From assembly GCA_002296185.1 (NCBI GenBank), contig DBHM01000009.1, positions 1-43,012 of the forward strand: a stretch of DNA of 43,012 bases. The letters are read 5' to 3'. Of the stretch, positions 34,780 through 42,989 are shown piece by piece; the first letter of the stretch is position 1; every line of letters starts with the position of its first letter. Source of the DNA: Alphaproteobacteria bacterium UBA828 (GTDB lineage Bacteria > Pseudomonadota > Alphaproteobacteria > UBA828). The translations under genes and the position numbers were made by a program. Below the pieces are notes generated by a model. It ran no database searches. It saw only the letters and a list, made by a program, of their open reading frames with translations, and was not told where the DNA came from.

Positions 34780-35670
34780 TCAGATCTTTTTATCTCTTAC
34801 CCCAAGAGCATGGCATATAGCTCGTGTGAGCTCTGCTCTATTCAGGGTATAGAAATGGAAATCTTTTACACCATTCTCAGATAAACGTATGCATTGATCT
34901 ATAGCAATCCATCCAGCAATTAGCCTTCGGCTGTCAGGGTCTTCATCAAGACCATTCAACATTTGTTTAAGCCATTCTGGAAGAGTAGTGCCACACTGGT
35001 CAGTAAATTTTTTTAAGCGTTCAAAGTTTGTTACAGGGAGTATTCCCGGTACTATTAGTGCTTCAATTCCTCTCTTTGAGGCAGAATCCCTGAATCTAAG
35101 AAATGTATCAATATCAAAGAAAAACTGTGTTATTGCTCTTGTTGCCCCGCAGTCGAGTTTATAAGCCAGGTTATCTAAATCAGATTCTGCGCTTATGGCA
35201 TCTGGATGTACTTCAGGATATGCTGCTACACTAATCTCAAAATTTGCAATCTCTCTCAAGCATTTTACTAGTTCTCCTGCATTTTTAAACCCTTCGGGGT
35301 GAGGGATAAAGTTTTTATCTCCAGTATCCTTATCACCTCTGAGGGCGACTAAATGCCTTACACCAATTTCCCAATACTGATTTGCAATTTTACTGAGTTC
35401 TTCACGTGATGAGCCTACACATGTTAGATGAGCAGCGGGCGTTAGTTCTGTTTCGTCAATAATTCTTTTAACAGTCTCAAAGGTTCTTTCACGTGTACTT
35501 CCTCCCGCTCCATAAGTTACAGAAACAAATGAAGGCGCAAGGGGTGCAAGTCGAATTATTGAGTCCCAGAGTTGATTCGTCAATTTCACACTAGATGGAG
35601 GGAAAAACTCAAAAGACACATTGATTTTTTCTTGCTGAAGCAAGAACATATTTCTGTTGTTTATTGTCAT
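34780..35670 (-). CDS. metF: Methylenetetrahydrofolate reductase
   Basis: Protein of 296 residues that reduces methylene-THF to methyl-THF with NAD(P)H and FAD. Diagnostic motifs are SFEFFPP near 19-25, SVTYGAGGSTRERT near 50-63, HLTCVGSSREEL, LVALRGD and AITQFFFD with the FAD-binding region, and IVPGILP. It is the first gene of metF-metH-N-metH-C and supplies the methyl donor for them. The 240-base leader contains a promoter and a terminator hairpin 94 bases before the start, described separately. A second in-frame ATG lies seven codons in. Confidence 0.95.
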   Translation of the reverse strand: MTINNRNMFLLQQEKINVSFEFFPPSSVKLTNQLWDSIIRLAPLAPSFVSVTYGAGGSTRERTFETVKRIIDETELTPAAHLTCVGSSREELSKIANQYWEIGVRHLVALRGDKDTGDKNFIPHPEGFKNAGELVKCLREIANFEISVAAYPEVHPDAISAESDLDNLAYKLDCGATRAITQFFFDIDTFLRFRDSASKRGIEALIVPGILPVTNFERLKKFTDQCGTTLPEWLKQMLNGLDEDPDSRRLIAGWIAIDQCIRLSENGVKDFHFYTLNRAELTRAICHALGVRDKKI

Positions 35671-35756
35671 TATTATACAGCTTTGCTTTCTATATCCTAG
35701 TTTTTGTGCTGTAAACTCTTAATCATTTTCTTTATCAACATATACTGCTCCTTAAC

Positions 35757-35787
35757 AAAAAAACCCACCACAGCTACGCTGGGTGGG
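35757..35787 (-). terminator. Strong intrinsic terminator
   Basis: On the minus strand CCCACC-CAGC, loop GTA, then GCTG-T-GGTGGG forms a ten-pair stem with one bulge, followed by seven T. This is the clearest intrinsic terminator in the window. It points toward metF and ends 87 bases before its start codon, so it either ends a small RNA or attenuates metF-metH transcription. Confidence 0.85.
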
Positions 35788-35851
35788 GTCCCAGACGCTT
35801 TAGCGATATTTATTTAGCGCGCCCGCAAGCTGTTCTCTCAAAACGGCGCTA
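35757..35851 (-). ncRNA. Candidate structured leader RNA or small RNA upstream of metF
   Basis: A GC-richer island of about 95 bases in AT-rich surroundings, read on the minus strand from a promoter at 35858-35886 to the terminator at 35757-35787. A 5' stem can form between UAGCGC and GCGCUA (or GCGCC with GGCGC), enclosing a small GUUUU/AGAAC hairpin. The heptamer CGCUAAA occurs twice, 14 bases apart. CUGGG (35794-35790) can pair with CCCAG (35783-35779), which is part of the terminator's 5' arm, so the two structures exclude each other as in an attenuator. I could not match it to SAM, SAH, cobalamin or folate riboswitches. It could also be an independent sRNA. Confidence 0.5.
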
Positions 35852-35857
35852 GGTCTA

Positions 35858-35886
35858 TACATATTCGAGAGTTGATAAAAATTCAA
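35858..35886 (-). promoter_or_regulatory. Sigma-70-type promoter for the metF leader or small RNA
   Basis: On the minus strand TTGAAT (35886-35881) is followed after exactly 17 bases by TATGTA (35863-35858). Transcription would begin near 35851, just before the structured region that ends in the intrinsic terminator. It lies 26 bases from the divergent dusA start. Confidence 0.6.
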
Positions 35887-35911
35887 TGCTGACTTCGCAA
35901 TTTTTATTTAC

Positions 35912-36922
35912 ATGGTTATAGTATTAGTTATGTTGGAACAACCTCACATTGATCGGAGATTAAGTGTGGCCCCTATGATGGGCTATACTGACCGTCATGG
36001 TCGTTTTTTTTTAAGGCAGTTTACAAGGCGTACATTACTATACACTGAAATGATAGCAACTGGACAGATCATTCATGGCGATGCCAGTCGTTTTCTTAAT
36101 TTTGACCAACAAGAATCTCCTATTGCCTTACAATTAGGGGGGGCGGACCCAAAGGATCTTGCCGTTTGTGCTAAAACAGGAGCAAGATTTGGTTACAACG
36201 AGATTAATCTAAATATCGGATGCCCTTCAAAAAGAGTTAATTCAGGTCAGTTTGGTGTTTGCCTGATGGCTAAACCTATTTTAGTTGCAGATTGTATTAA
36301 GGCTATGGCCGATGTCTCAGGAGTTCCTGTAACTGTTAAGTGCAGATTAGGAATATATGGGTCTGAGTCTTATGACCAATTACATGAATTTGTTAATTTA
36401 ATTATAGATGCAGGCGCAGAGAGTATTATTGTACATGCACGAACGGCTGTGCTTGGGGGGCTTTCACCAAAAGAGAATAGAGAAATTCCACCATTACGTC
36501 ATGACTGGGTATGGAGACTAAAATCAGAAATTAGTAGTGCAAAGATTGTAATAAATGGGGGTATTAATTCACTTGCAGATGCAAATTCTCACTTAGATTA
36601 TGTTGATGGGGTAATGATTGGCAGAGCTGCAATATCTAATCCTATGATGTTAAGTGGCGCTGATCAAAATATTTTTGGTGAATCTCCTATGCCTATTATT
36701 CGAGAACAAGTTGCGGAAAATATGCTAAGATATATTGATACTGAACTCAATTCAGGCACTCGATTGGGATCAATAACAAGACATATGTTTGGGCTTTTTC
36801 AAGGGCGTCCTGCTGCCCGTATGTGGAGACGTTACCTAAGTGAACATAGTAATTCATCTGATGCAGGACGGGATGTGGTGGAGAAAGCTCTGAGCTTAAT
36901 GAATGAAACAGCTCATATCTAG
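35912..36922 (+). CDS. dusA: tRNA-dihydrouridine(20/20a) synthase DusA
   Basis: Protein of 336 residues, an FMN enzyme that reduces uridine in the D-loop of tRNA with NADPH. RRLSVAPMMGYTDRH at the N-terminus, ALQLGGADP, NLNIGCPSKRV and FGVCLMAKP (catalytic Cys117), VKCRLGI and VHARTAVLGGLSPKENR identify the DusA subgroup. The VMIGRAAISNP FMN-phosphate region and the C-terminal HMFGLFQGRPAARMWRRYL RNA-binding part are present. The ATG at 35912 has no clear ribosome site. An in-frame ATG at 35930 gives MLEQPHIDRRLS, closer to other family members, so the true start may be there. Divergent from metF. Confidence 0.93.
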   Translation: MVIVLVMLEQPHIDRRLSVAPMMGYTDRHGRFFLRQFTRRTLLYTEMIATGQIIHGDASRFLNFDQQESPIALQLGGADPKDLAVCAKTGARFGYNEINLNIGCPSKRVNSGQFGVCLMAKPILVADCIKAMADVSGVPVTVKCRLGIYGSESYDQLHEFVNLIIDAGAESIIVHARTAVLGGLSPKENREIPPLRHDWVWRLKSEISSAKIVINGGINSLADANSHLDYVDGVMIGRAAISNPMMLSGADQNIFGESPMPIIREQVAENMLRYIDTELNSGTRLGSITRHMFGLFQGRPAARMWRRYLSEHSNSSDAGRDVVEKALSLMNETAHI

Positions 36923-36968
36923 ACCTTCAAATTTTTATTATTACCCACGTATTTGTAGATACTTAAAG

Positions 36969-37748
36969 TTAATATGCTAATTTAATAGCTCTCTTTGTCA
37001 TTACGCCAATAAGGTGTGAGCGATACTCTGCACTAGCATGAATGTCCGAATTAAAATTTTCGTAGTTTAGAGTGGGTATTTCTTTTCCTTCTGCTATTGC
37101 AGTTTCAATATTATTAGCCCTGAAAGCGCATGGTCCAGCTCCAGTTACGGCAATTCTTTTATTCTCATTAAACTCTGCAAACATTACTCCCACTATAGCA
37201 TAACGGGATGCCGGATTAGGAAATTTTACATATTTTGATTTATTGGGGATTTTAAATTTCACGCAGGTAATTAATTCACCATCCTCTAGGGCGGTCTCAA
37301 AGAGATCAACAAAGAAATCATTTGAGGGGATTTCGCGATTATTTGTCTGTATTGTACCGTCTAGTGCTATTAATGCTGCAGGGTAATCAGCTGCGGGATC
37401 ATTATTTGCTAATGATCCTCCTATAGTTCCTCTAGCGCGAACCTGTGGGTCTCCTATACCTTCTGCAAGGTCAGATAATCCGGGTAATGAAGCTGATATG
37501 ATTTCCGAATCAGCCACTTCTTCGTGTGTTGTTGCGGCCCCAATAAATAGCTCGTCGTCTTCGATTTTGATTCCTTTAAGGTCTTCCAATTTTGAGATAT
37601 CAATTAAGTGAGACGGGCTCGCAAGTCTTTGTTTCATTGTTGGTAAAAGGGTGTGACCACCTGCGATGTAGCTAGGATCACTTGCACTCTGATACTTACT
37701 TAAAGCATCATTTACTGATGAAGCGCGGGCATATTCAAATTCGTACAT
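36969..37748 (-). CDS. FAD-binding medium subunit of a molybdenum hydroxylase (CoxM/CutM-like)
   Basis: Protein of 259 residues. AGGHTLLPTMKQRL (about 30-43) and TIGGSLANNDPAADYPAA (about 107-124) are the two FAD-contact motifs of the xanthine dehydrogenase/CO dehydrogenase medium subunit. The C-terminal domain (AVTGAGPCAFRANNIE) is complete, so this is a full subunit. It shuttles electrons from the iron-sulfur subunit encoded upstream (54 bases away). The Mo-binding large subunit does not follow: the next gene is the convergent dusA after 46 bases. The substrate depends on the missing large subunit. Confidence 0.9.
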   Translation of the reverse strand: MYEFEYARASSVNDALSKYQSASDPSYIAGGHTLLPTMKQRLASPSHLIDISKLEDLKGIKIEDDELFIGAATTHEEVADSEIISASLPGLSDLAEGIGDPQVRARGTIGGSLANNDPAADYPAALIALDGTIQTNNREIPSNDFFVDLFETALEDGELITCVKFKIPNKSKYVKFPNPASRYAIVGVMFAEFNENKRIAVTGAGPCAFRANNIETAIAEGKEIPTLNYENFNSDIHASAEYRSHLIGVMTKRAIKLAY

Positions 37749-37802
37749 CTAAATTTTCCATATATAATATTGGCTACAATTTTTATAATTTTATTTGTTG
37801 TC

Positions 37803-38279
37803 TCACGAAGAATTAATAGCCTTAGTTCCTTCGCTTATAGCTTTCACAATATTGTGGTATCCTGTGCAACGACAAAAATTTCCTTCTAGATATTTTCTTA
37901 TATCTTTTTCATTGGGGGATGAATTCTGTTTGGCTAATTGAAGTGCTGTCATTACCATTCCTGGTGTACAGAATCCGCACTGTAATGCATGGTTACTTTT
38001 AAAAGCCTCTTGCATAGGGTTGAGTTCTCCATCATTCGCAACGCCTTCAATTGTTACAACATCCGATCCATCGACTTGGACGGCAAGTATTGTGCAAGAT
38101 TTTACGCATTTCCCGTTTACATGAACATTACAGGCTCCACACTGACTAGTATCACAACCTATGTGCGTCCCCGTAAGACCCAGGCTTTCCCTTAAAAAAG
38201 TGACTAGAAGCGTTTTTGTGGAAACCTCTTTCTCAACAGTTTGGCCGTTTACAACCATCGACACCGAATTTACTGGCAT
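37803..38279 (-). CDS. [2Fe-2S] small subunit of a molybdenum hydroxylase (CoxS/CutS-like)
   Basis: Protein of 158 residues with both iron-sulfur clusters of the family. The N-terminal plant-ferredoxin-type cluster is held by Cys42, Cys47, Cys50 and Cys62 (GCDTSQCGACNVHV ... SCT), and the C-terminal helical cluster by CGFCTPGM and FCRCTGYHNI. It carries electrons between the molybdenum centre and FAD. A GGGGGG run lies about 4 bases before the ATG. It precedes the FAD subunit gene on the same strand and follows the ABC permease after 153 bases. Confidence 0.94.
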   Translation of the reverse strand: MPVNSVSMVVNGQTVEKEVSTKTLLVTFLRESLGLTGTHIGCDTSQCGACNVHVNGKCVKSCTILAVQVDGSDVVTIEGVANDGELNPMQEAFKSNHALQCGFCTPGMVMTALQLAKQNSSPNEKDIRKYLEGNFCRCTGYHNIVKAISEGTKAINSS

Positions 38280-38432
38280 ATTTCCCCCCTTATACTTTTG
38301 ATTAGACCTGGTTTAAAAGGCCAAACAAACTTAAGGATAATAGACCAAAGTAGATATACACTAAGGTCAACCCCAGACAAGAATAGCGTTTTTAGACCAA
38401 TATCGCTAGACTAGAAAGTTTAACTTTTTATT

Positions 38433-39536
38433 TCACCTTTTTCTTCTAATTAATCTTCTAAACACACAGCAAAATTGCCATAAAAGATGGAAAATACCTT
38501 TAAAATCCTTAGTTAATTTGTGCCGATTTTGCCAATACTCTGGTATAGAGGCAATTGTGGGTAAAAGGCCATTTTGAAATACTAAAACGAACAAGATTAG
38601 AATAGCCCCCAAAACAAGCGTAACTTGTCCAACTCCTTGTGTTCCAAGCCAACCTTTAAAGTATTCAATTGCGAATACTCCTGTGATAGGACCAATTAAA
38701 GTAGTTTTTCCTCCAACAATGACCCATATAATTACATCAGCTGCTTTGCCCAAGCTAAACATCTCAGGATGAGCTAATGGAATGGAGATAGCATAAAGCG
38801 CTCCACCCAAGCCTGCAATTGATCCACATATTATAAAGGCAGAAAGTTTATAACGACGTATGTCATATCCTAAGAGTTCTGCCCTATTAGGATTCTCTCT
38901 TATGCCAATAAGAGTGCGTCCAAAATGTGTAGTTAATAGCAGTCTTAGTCCAATATAAATAATCAATAAAAGAGTAAATCCGAGATAGAAAAACCAATTT
39001 ATAGTTAAGTTGACTCCTGATTCCCATGGTATCTCTATCTGGGGTACATTTGGTATTCCGTTTTGACCCTTCAGTTTTACGCTACCAATTATATATTGAT
39101 CGCCAGAAGTCGAACGTATTGCTTTTTCTAGTATTAGTGTGAAGACTAAAGTAATAGCGCTAAAGTAAATATTACTTATACGTCCATAAATCATAAAGTA
39201 TCCAAAGATGGCAGCGGCGCAGGCTGCAAAAAATGGGGCGAAAAATAACGGACCAGTGGTATCATCAATGTTTAGTGATAAAATTGTGTATGCATACCCA
39301 CCGAGTCCAAAAAAAGCTGTTTGTCCAAAACTGAGCATGCCGCCATAGCCCCACAAAAAACTCATGCTAAGTGCTAATAAAGCCATGCCAAAAAATCTCG
39401 ACATTTCAAGAATGATGAACATTTCCATCCAATGAGGCATAGAAATAAATACCGCTGTTAGCGTTAAGACAGCTAACCACCAAGTGATTCTTGGTTTCTC
39501 ATTAGATGGCTGTGAGCTAAGTTTTAGACTGAACAT
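38433..39536 (-). CDS. ABC transporter permease, LivM/UrtC type
   Basis: Inner-membrane protein of 367 residues with about nine or ten hydrophobic segments. LSMSFLWGYGGMLSFGQTAFFGLGGYAY near 57-84 is the LivM/UrtC signature, and the EAA-like cytoplasmic loop is RTLIGIRENPNRAELLGYD. The last 35 residues are basic and aromatic (RHKLTKDFKG, FRRLIRRKR), beyond the usual end of the family. It starts 7 bases after the other permease gene. Together they form the membrane channel for the binding protein encoded first. No ATPase gene follows. Confidence 0.9.
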   Translation of the reverse strand: MFSLKLSSQPSNEKPRITWWLAVLTLTAVFISMPHWMEMFIILEMSRFFGMALLALSMSFLWGYGGMLSFGQTAFFGLGGYAYTILSLNIDDTTGPLFFAPFFAACAAAIFGYFMIYGRISNIYFSAITLVFTLILEKAIRSTSGDQYIIGSVKLKGQNGIPNVPQIEIPWESGVNLTINWFFYLGFTLLLIIYIGLRLLLTTHFGRTLIGIRENPNRAELLGYDIRRYKLSAFIICGSIAGLGGALYAISIPLAHPEMFSLGKAADVIIWVIVGGKTTLIGPITGVFAIEYFKGWLGTQGVGQVTLVLGAILILFVLVFQNGLLPTIASIPEYWQNRHKLTKDFKGIFHLLWQFCCVFRRLIRRKR

Positions 39537-39543
39537 CAGAAAC

Positions 39544-40404
39544 TTATATACCTCTATTTATTTTTGCAGTAATTCCTAAAGGAAGCACACGCAATAAAAC
39601 AATAGCTAGAAGAAGGACCGAAATTTCACCAATCACTGAGGTTGATATTGTTGCAATAACCCCGTCAATAGTCCCAAATAATAGTGATGCTGTGCTTGTG
39701 CCTAAAAGTGGTAAATGTCCACCAGATATCACTGTTATAAACGATTTTGCTACATAAACGATACCAAGAGTTGGATATGCTCCAACTATAGGTACAAGTA
39801 GTGCACCCGATAAGCCTGTCAGCATGGCCCCAAAGCCAAATGTTAGCATATAAACGCGGTTTTGATTTATACCTAAAGCCGCTGCAGCTTTTGGGTTTTG
39901 CATAGTGCTCCTAACAATCAAACCAACTTTTGAATGTTTCCATAATGTATAAACAGTTACTAACATTATAAGTGCGGAGGCAATTATAAATAGACCATAC
40001 ACCGGTATAGAAAGTTCACCGATATGAATGCTACTCAAAGGGGTAGCTATGCTCTCAGTTTGGGGACCAAAAATTGATGTAACGCCTCCTATTAGAAGTA
40101 GGCTAAGACCCCAAGTCGCTAAAAGTGTGTCGAGTATGCGGCCGTAGAGCCATTGAATAACAAGCCTTTCGATTAGTATACCAAAGACACCTACTGCAAT
40201 AGCCGATAAAGGGATTGCCAACCAAAGGTTTATTCCTGAGTGAACGCAGAGGGTGCAAAAATAGGCACCCAGCATTAATAATTCTCCTTGTGCCAGGTTA
40301 ATTACTCTCATCATCCCAAAAATTATAGCTAGACCGAGGCCTATTAATACAAATATTGAGAAGGAAAAACCGATTTGAAAGAGATAGTTTACAAATTGCT
40401 CCAA
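39544..40404 (-). CDS. ABC transporter permease, LivH/UrtB type
   Basis: Inner-membrane protein of 286 residues. FGMMRVINLAQGELLMLGAYF near 30-49 is the hallmark of LivH/UrtB permeases, and the cytoplasmic loop GLIVRSTMQNPKAAAALGIN is the coupling region. The frame has a TTG start with AGAGG 6 bases before it; the first in-frame ATG (in MMRVIN) would cut off the first helix, so TTG is accepted. It lies 69 bases after the binding-protein gene and 7 before the second permease. Confidence 0.92.
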   Translation of the reverse strand: MEQFVNYLFQIGFSFSIFVLIGLGLAIIFGMMRVINLAQGELLMLGAYFCTLCVHSGINLWLAIPLSAIAVGVFGILIERLVIQWLYGRILDTLLATWGLSLLLIGGVTSIFGPQTESIATPLSSIHIGELSIPVYGLFIIASALIMLVTVYTLWKHSKVGLIVRSTMQNPKAAAALGINQNRVYMLTFGFGAMLTGLSGALLVPIVGAYPTLGIVYVAKSFITVISGGHLPLLGTSTASLLFGTIDGVIATISTSVIGEISVLLLAIVLLRVLPLGITAKINRGI

Positions 40405-40473
40405 AGTTGACCTCTTAGTTTATTTATCGTTTTAAACTAAGCCGAACTTTATAGATTTTGCAAATGTGTTTAA

Positions 40474-41712
40474 CTACACTTCTGGCTCATACTGAGTATT
40501 ATCATTCGGGTTAGCGTGCAAATCACATACTAATTGCGTATCTCTTGGTGGCCTTTGTTTAAATGACTCTATAACTTTAAATCTATTATTAATGCCAGAG
40601 ACAATATGTATATCCATGGTCGTGTGATTTGTCTTTCCGTCAACGGTGTATTTTCCGCCTGCCCCCTGGACAGAAATTCTTCCTCGGGACAGAGCTTCTA
40701 TAGAAGCCTCAGGGTCTGGACTTTTAGCTTGAATAACCGATTCTGCCCAAAGATTTATTCCTCTTTCACCGTATTCACCATATTCTCCAACATAACTCAT
40801 ATCTCCAGTATAGTTTTGAAATCTTTTTACAAAAGCTTTTGCTTCTGGAGTTTCAAGGTCATCTACATAAGAACTCGCTATAATTATGCCATTACCTTCT
40901 TCCGCACTGAGTTGGGTGTGTTCTAGTCCTACACCATAAGTGCTGGAAGCTAGAGATATATCTTTTCCTATTGTGCTTTGAAACTGGCGATAAAACGCTA
41001 TATGTGCACCGCCCACTAATGCAGACAAAACAACATCTGGTTTAGCCTTCTGGATTCTAGAGATGGCAGGCTGAAAATTATTAACATCTAAGGGAAAAAA
41101 TTCTACAGCAAGATCTTCGCCTCCACTTTCCCTTACAAATTTTTTCATCCATTTTGATGTAATGTGTCCATAGTTATAATCAGCAGCTAATATATAGCAC
41201 CTTTTATGGCCTAGTTTTTTTATAACATGATTAATAAGTGGCTCGAGTTGTTGGGCTGGTACCATACCTGTTGAGACATGACGTTTATCACATACACCAC
41301 CTTCGTACAGAGAGTTGTAAAATAATAACCCTTTAAAGCGGGAAACTATTGGTCGCATTACTTCTCTTGAGGAACTTGTTATTCCTGCATGAACAACATG
41401 CACTTTATCTTTAACTAACGCTTCTGTTACATATTTTGAGTTGTATTGTCCATCAGATTGAGAATCATAAAAAAGTAACTCAACTGGTCTACCTAGCAAT
41501 CCACCTTTTGCGTTTATTTCATCAACTGCCATAGCTGCAGCTTGTATCTGCTTGAGGCTATAAATGTTAAGAATCCCAGTCTTGTCGAGAATATTAGCTA
41601 CTTTGATCGGTTTTTCTTTTGCTATTCCAGCATTTGTTAAAACTGCCGGAATGCTGGCAAAAGCTAAAGCTCCAGTTGCGGTCTGAAAAAACTGTCTACG
41701 ATTGAGTCTCAT
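40474..41712 (-). CDS. Tat-exported substrate-binding protein, urea/amide (UrtA/FmdD/AmiC) type
   Basis: Protein of 412 residues. The signal peptide carries a twin-arginine motif, NRRQFF at about 4-9, then a hydrophobic stretch to about residue 30, so it is folded before export. The mature part (KEKPIKVANILDKTGILN...) belongs to the Peripla_BP_5 branch used for urea, short amides and formamide rather than for branched-chain amino acids: note AAAMAVDEINAKGGLLGRPVELL, FYNSLYEGGVC and YGHITSKWMKKF. It is first in the operon with the two permeases. The ligand is inferred to be a small amide or ureide, which would fit the HyuAB/carbamoylsarcosine route. Confidence 0.88.
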   Translation of the reverse strand: MRLNRRQFFQTATGALAFASIPAVLTNAGIAKEKPIKVANILDKTGILNIYSLKQIQAAAMAVDEINAKGGLLGRPVELLFYDSQSDGQYNSKYVTEALVKDKVHVVHAGITSSSREVMRPIVSRFKGLLFYNSLYEGGVCDKRHVSTGMVPAQQLEPLINHVIKKLGHKRCYILAADYNYGHITSKWMKKFVRESGGEDLAVEFFPLDVNNFQPAISRIQKAKPDVVLSALVGGAHIAFYRQFQSTIGKDISLASSTYGVGLEHTQLSAEEGNGIIIASSYVDDLETPEAKAFVKRFQNYTGDMSYVGEYGEYGERGINLWAESVIQAKSPDPEASIEALSRGRISVQGAGGKYTVDGKTNHTTMDIHIVSGINNRFKVIESFKQRPPRDTQLVCDLHANPNDNTQYEPEV

Positions 41713-41897
41713 GATTTGCTTCCCAATTATTTATAAGTTTAGAGCTTATATATATTATCCTAATTGTGATTATCTTTTCTGCCACCTGTATTCAAGTATT
41801 TCTATGTAAAATATATGGAGATCATGTAATCTACTTAGTTCAGGTATATTCTATTGTTCTTAACAGAAATATTAGATTTTCTCCTAATGATTTGAAA

Positions 41898-42746
41898 TTA
41901 ATGAAGTTCTTCAATTGCTGTAAGTTCAGTAATAAAGTTATTCATCTTGTTTTTTAATTCTTTTATACTCTCAAGCTTGGTTATATTCCTCTCATTTAGA
42001 TAAAGGCCACGATTAATTTCGAGCTGAATAACATTAAGTCCATTTTTTGGATTTCCGTAGTTCATTGTTGTATAGGCACCTGCGTAAGGTTTGTTTAAAT
42101 ATACCTTTAGTTGATTTTTCTCTAAAATAACTTTGGCAGAATTCATTATAATTGGTTCGCATGAAGTTCCATATCGATCCCCAAGTATAATATCAGGCCG
42201 AGATTCTCCTTTATCTATATCTTGATCCCCACCTACAGCTGGCATTGAGTGGCAATCAATTAATAAAGTTTTCGGAAATATTTTTTTGGTTTCTATAATA
42301 ATTGATTGCAGGGCAGCATGATAAGGGTGGTAGTATCTTTCTAGCCTGCTTATAGCTATTTTTGCCGGGATAGGTCCGTCATAAATATTTTCTCCTGTAG
42401 CTACACAACGAGGGATAACGCCAAATCCAGCTAATGCACGCGCGCTCCTCTCCACTCTATCTTTTGGTAGTGATCCCGAAAACATAGTTGGATCGAGTTC
42501 CCACGGTCCTCTATTTGGGTCTACAAATGATCTTGGAAATTGGGCTGATATTAATGGAGCGCCGTATATAGGAGCATCTTTAAAAATTTCATCAATATAA
42601 GGATCCTCAGACCTCCTAATAGTCAGGCTATCGAGCCTAGATTGAGCGAGGAAATCCTCACTGTAGTCCCGGCCACTATGTGGATTTGATAAAATTAAGG
42701 CAGATCGAAAGCTTTTTGGCTTCTCTATTGATGTCGAAGATTCCAA
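41898..42746 (-). CDS. N-formylglutamate amidohydrolase family protein
   Basis: Protein of 282 residues with a TTG start; GGAG lies 13 bases upstream. LILSNPHSGRDY near 18-29, RRSEDPYIDEIF, FPRSFVDPNRGPWELD and LLIDCHSMPAVGG are the conserved metal-site segments of the HutG/FGase family, followed by NGLNVIQLEINRGLY. The family removes the formyl group from N-formylglutamate in histidine breakdown or from related N-formyl compounds. No other hut gene is in the window, so the role in histidine use is unproven. Separated by 185 bases from the binding-protein gene, same strand. Confidence 0.9.
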   Translation of the reverse strand: MESSTSIEKPKSFRSALILSNPHSGRDYSEDFLAQSRLDSLTIRRSEDPYIDEIFKDAPIYGAPLISAQFPRSFVDPNRGPWELDPTMFSGSLPKDRVERSARALAGFGVIPRCVATGENIYDGPIPAKIAISRLERYYHPYHAALQSIIIETKKIFPKTLLIDCHSMPAVGGDQDIDKGESRPDIILGDRYGTSCEPIIMNSAKVILEKNQLKVYLNKPYAGAYTTMNYGNPKNGLNVIQLEINRGLYLNERNITKLESIKELKNKMNNFITELTAIEELH

Positions 42747-42989
42747 AATATTTCAACTCCAGTTATATGATTATTTTAAATCATTTATATTTGGACGGTA
42801 TATCTTACTAAAGAGTAACTATTTAAAATCTACAATCTTCTAAATTATCAACAAATATTTCAAAATACTCAAACCTTTTTTACTTGTAAAATTAGCTGAT
42901 TTTATTCAAAAGGTATCTTTAAATTTTGGTTTTTATGGCCTCTATGTGCTTGCAAGCAAATGTCTCCGATGTTAATCGAGTAATATAAA

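Noticed and set aside
35841..35855. AAACGGCGCTAGG on the plus strand looks like the 3' part of an SAH riboswitch
   Set aside because: The required upstream GAGGAGCGCTGC-type segment is absent and the strand would point to dusA rather than metF.
38280..38432. Repeated TAGACC words in the spacer before the CoxS gene as an operator
   Set aside because: Four irregularly spaced short words without symmetry; could be chance.
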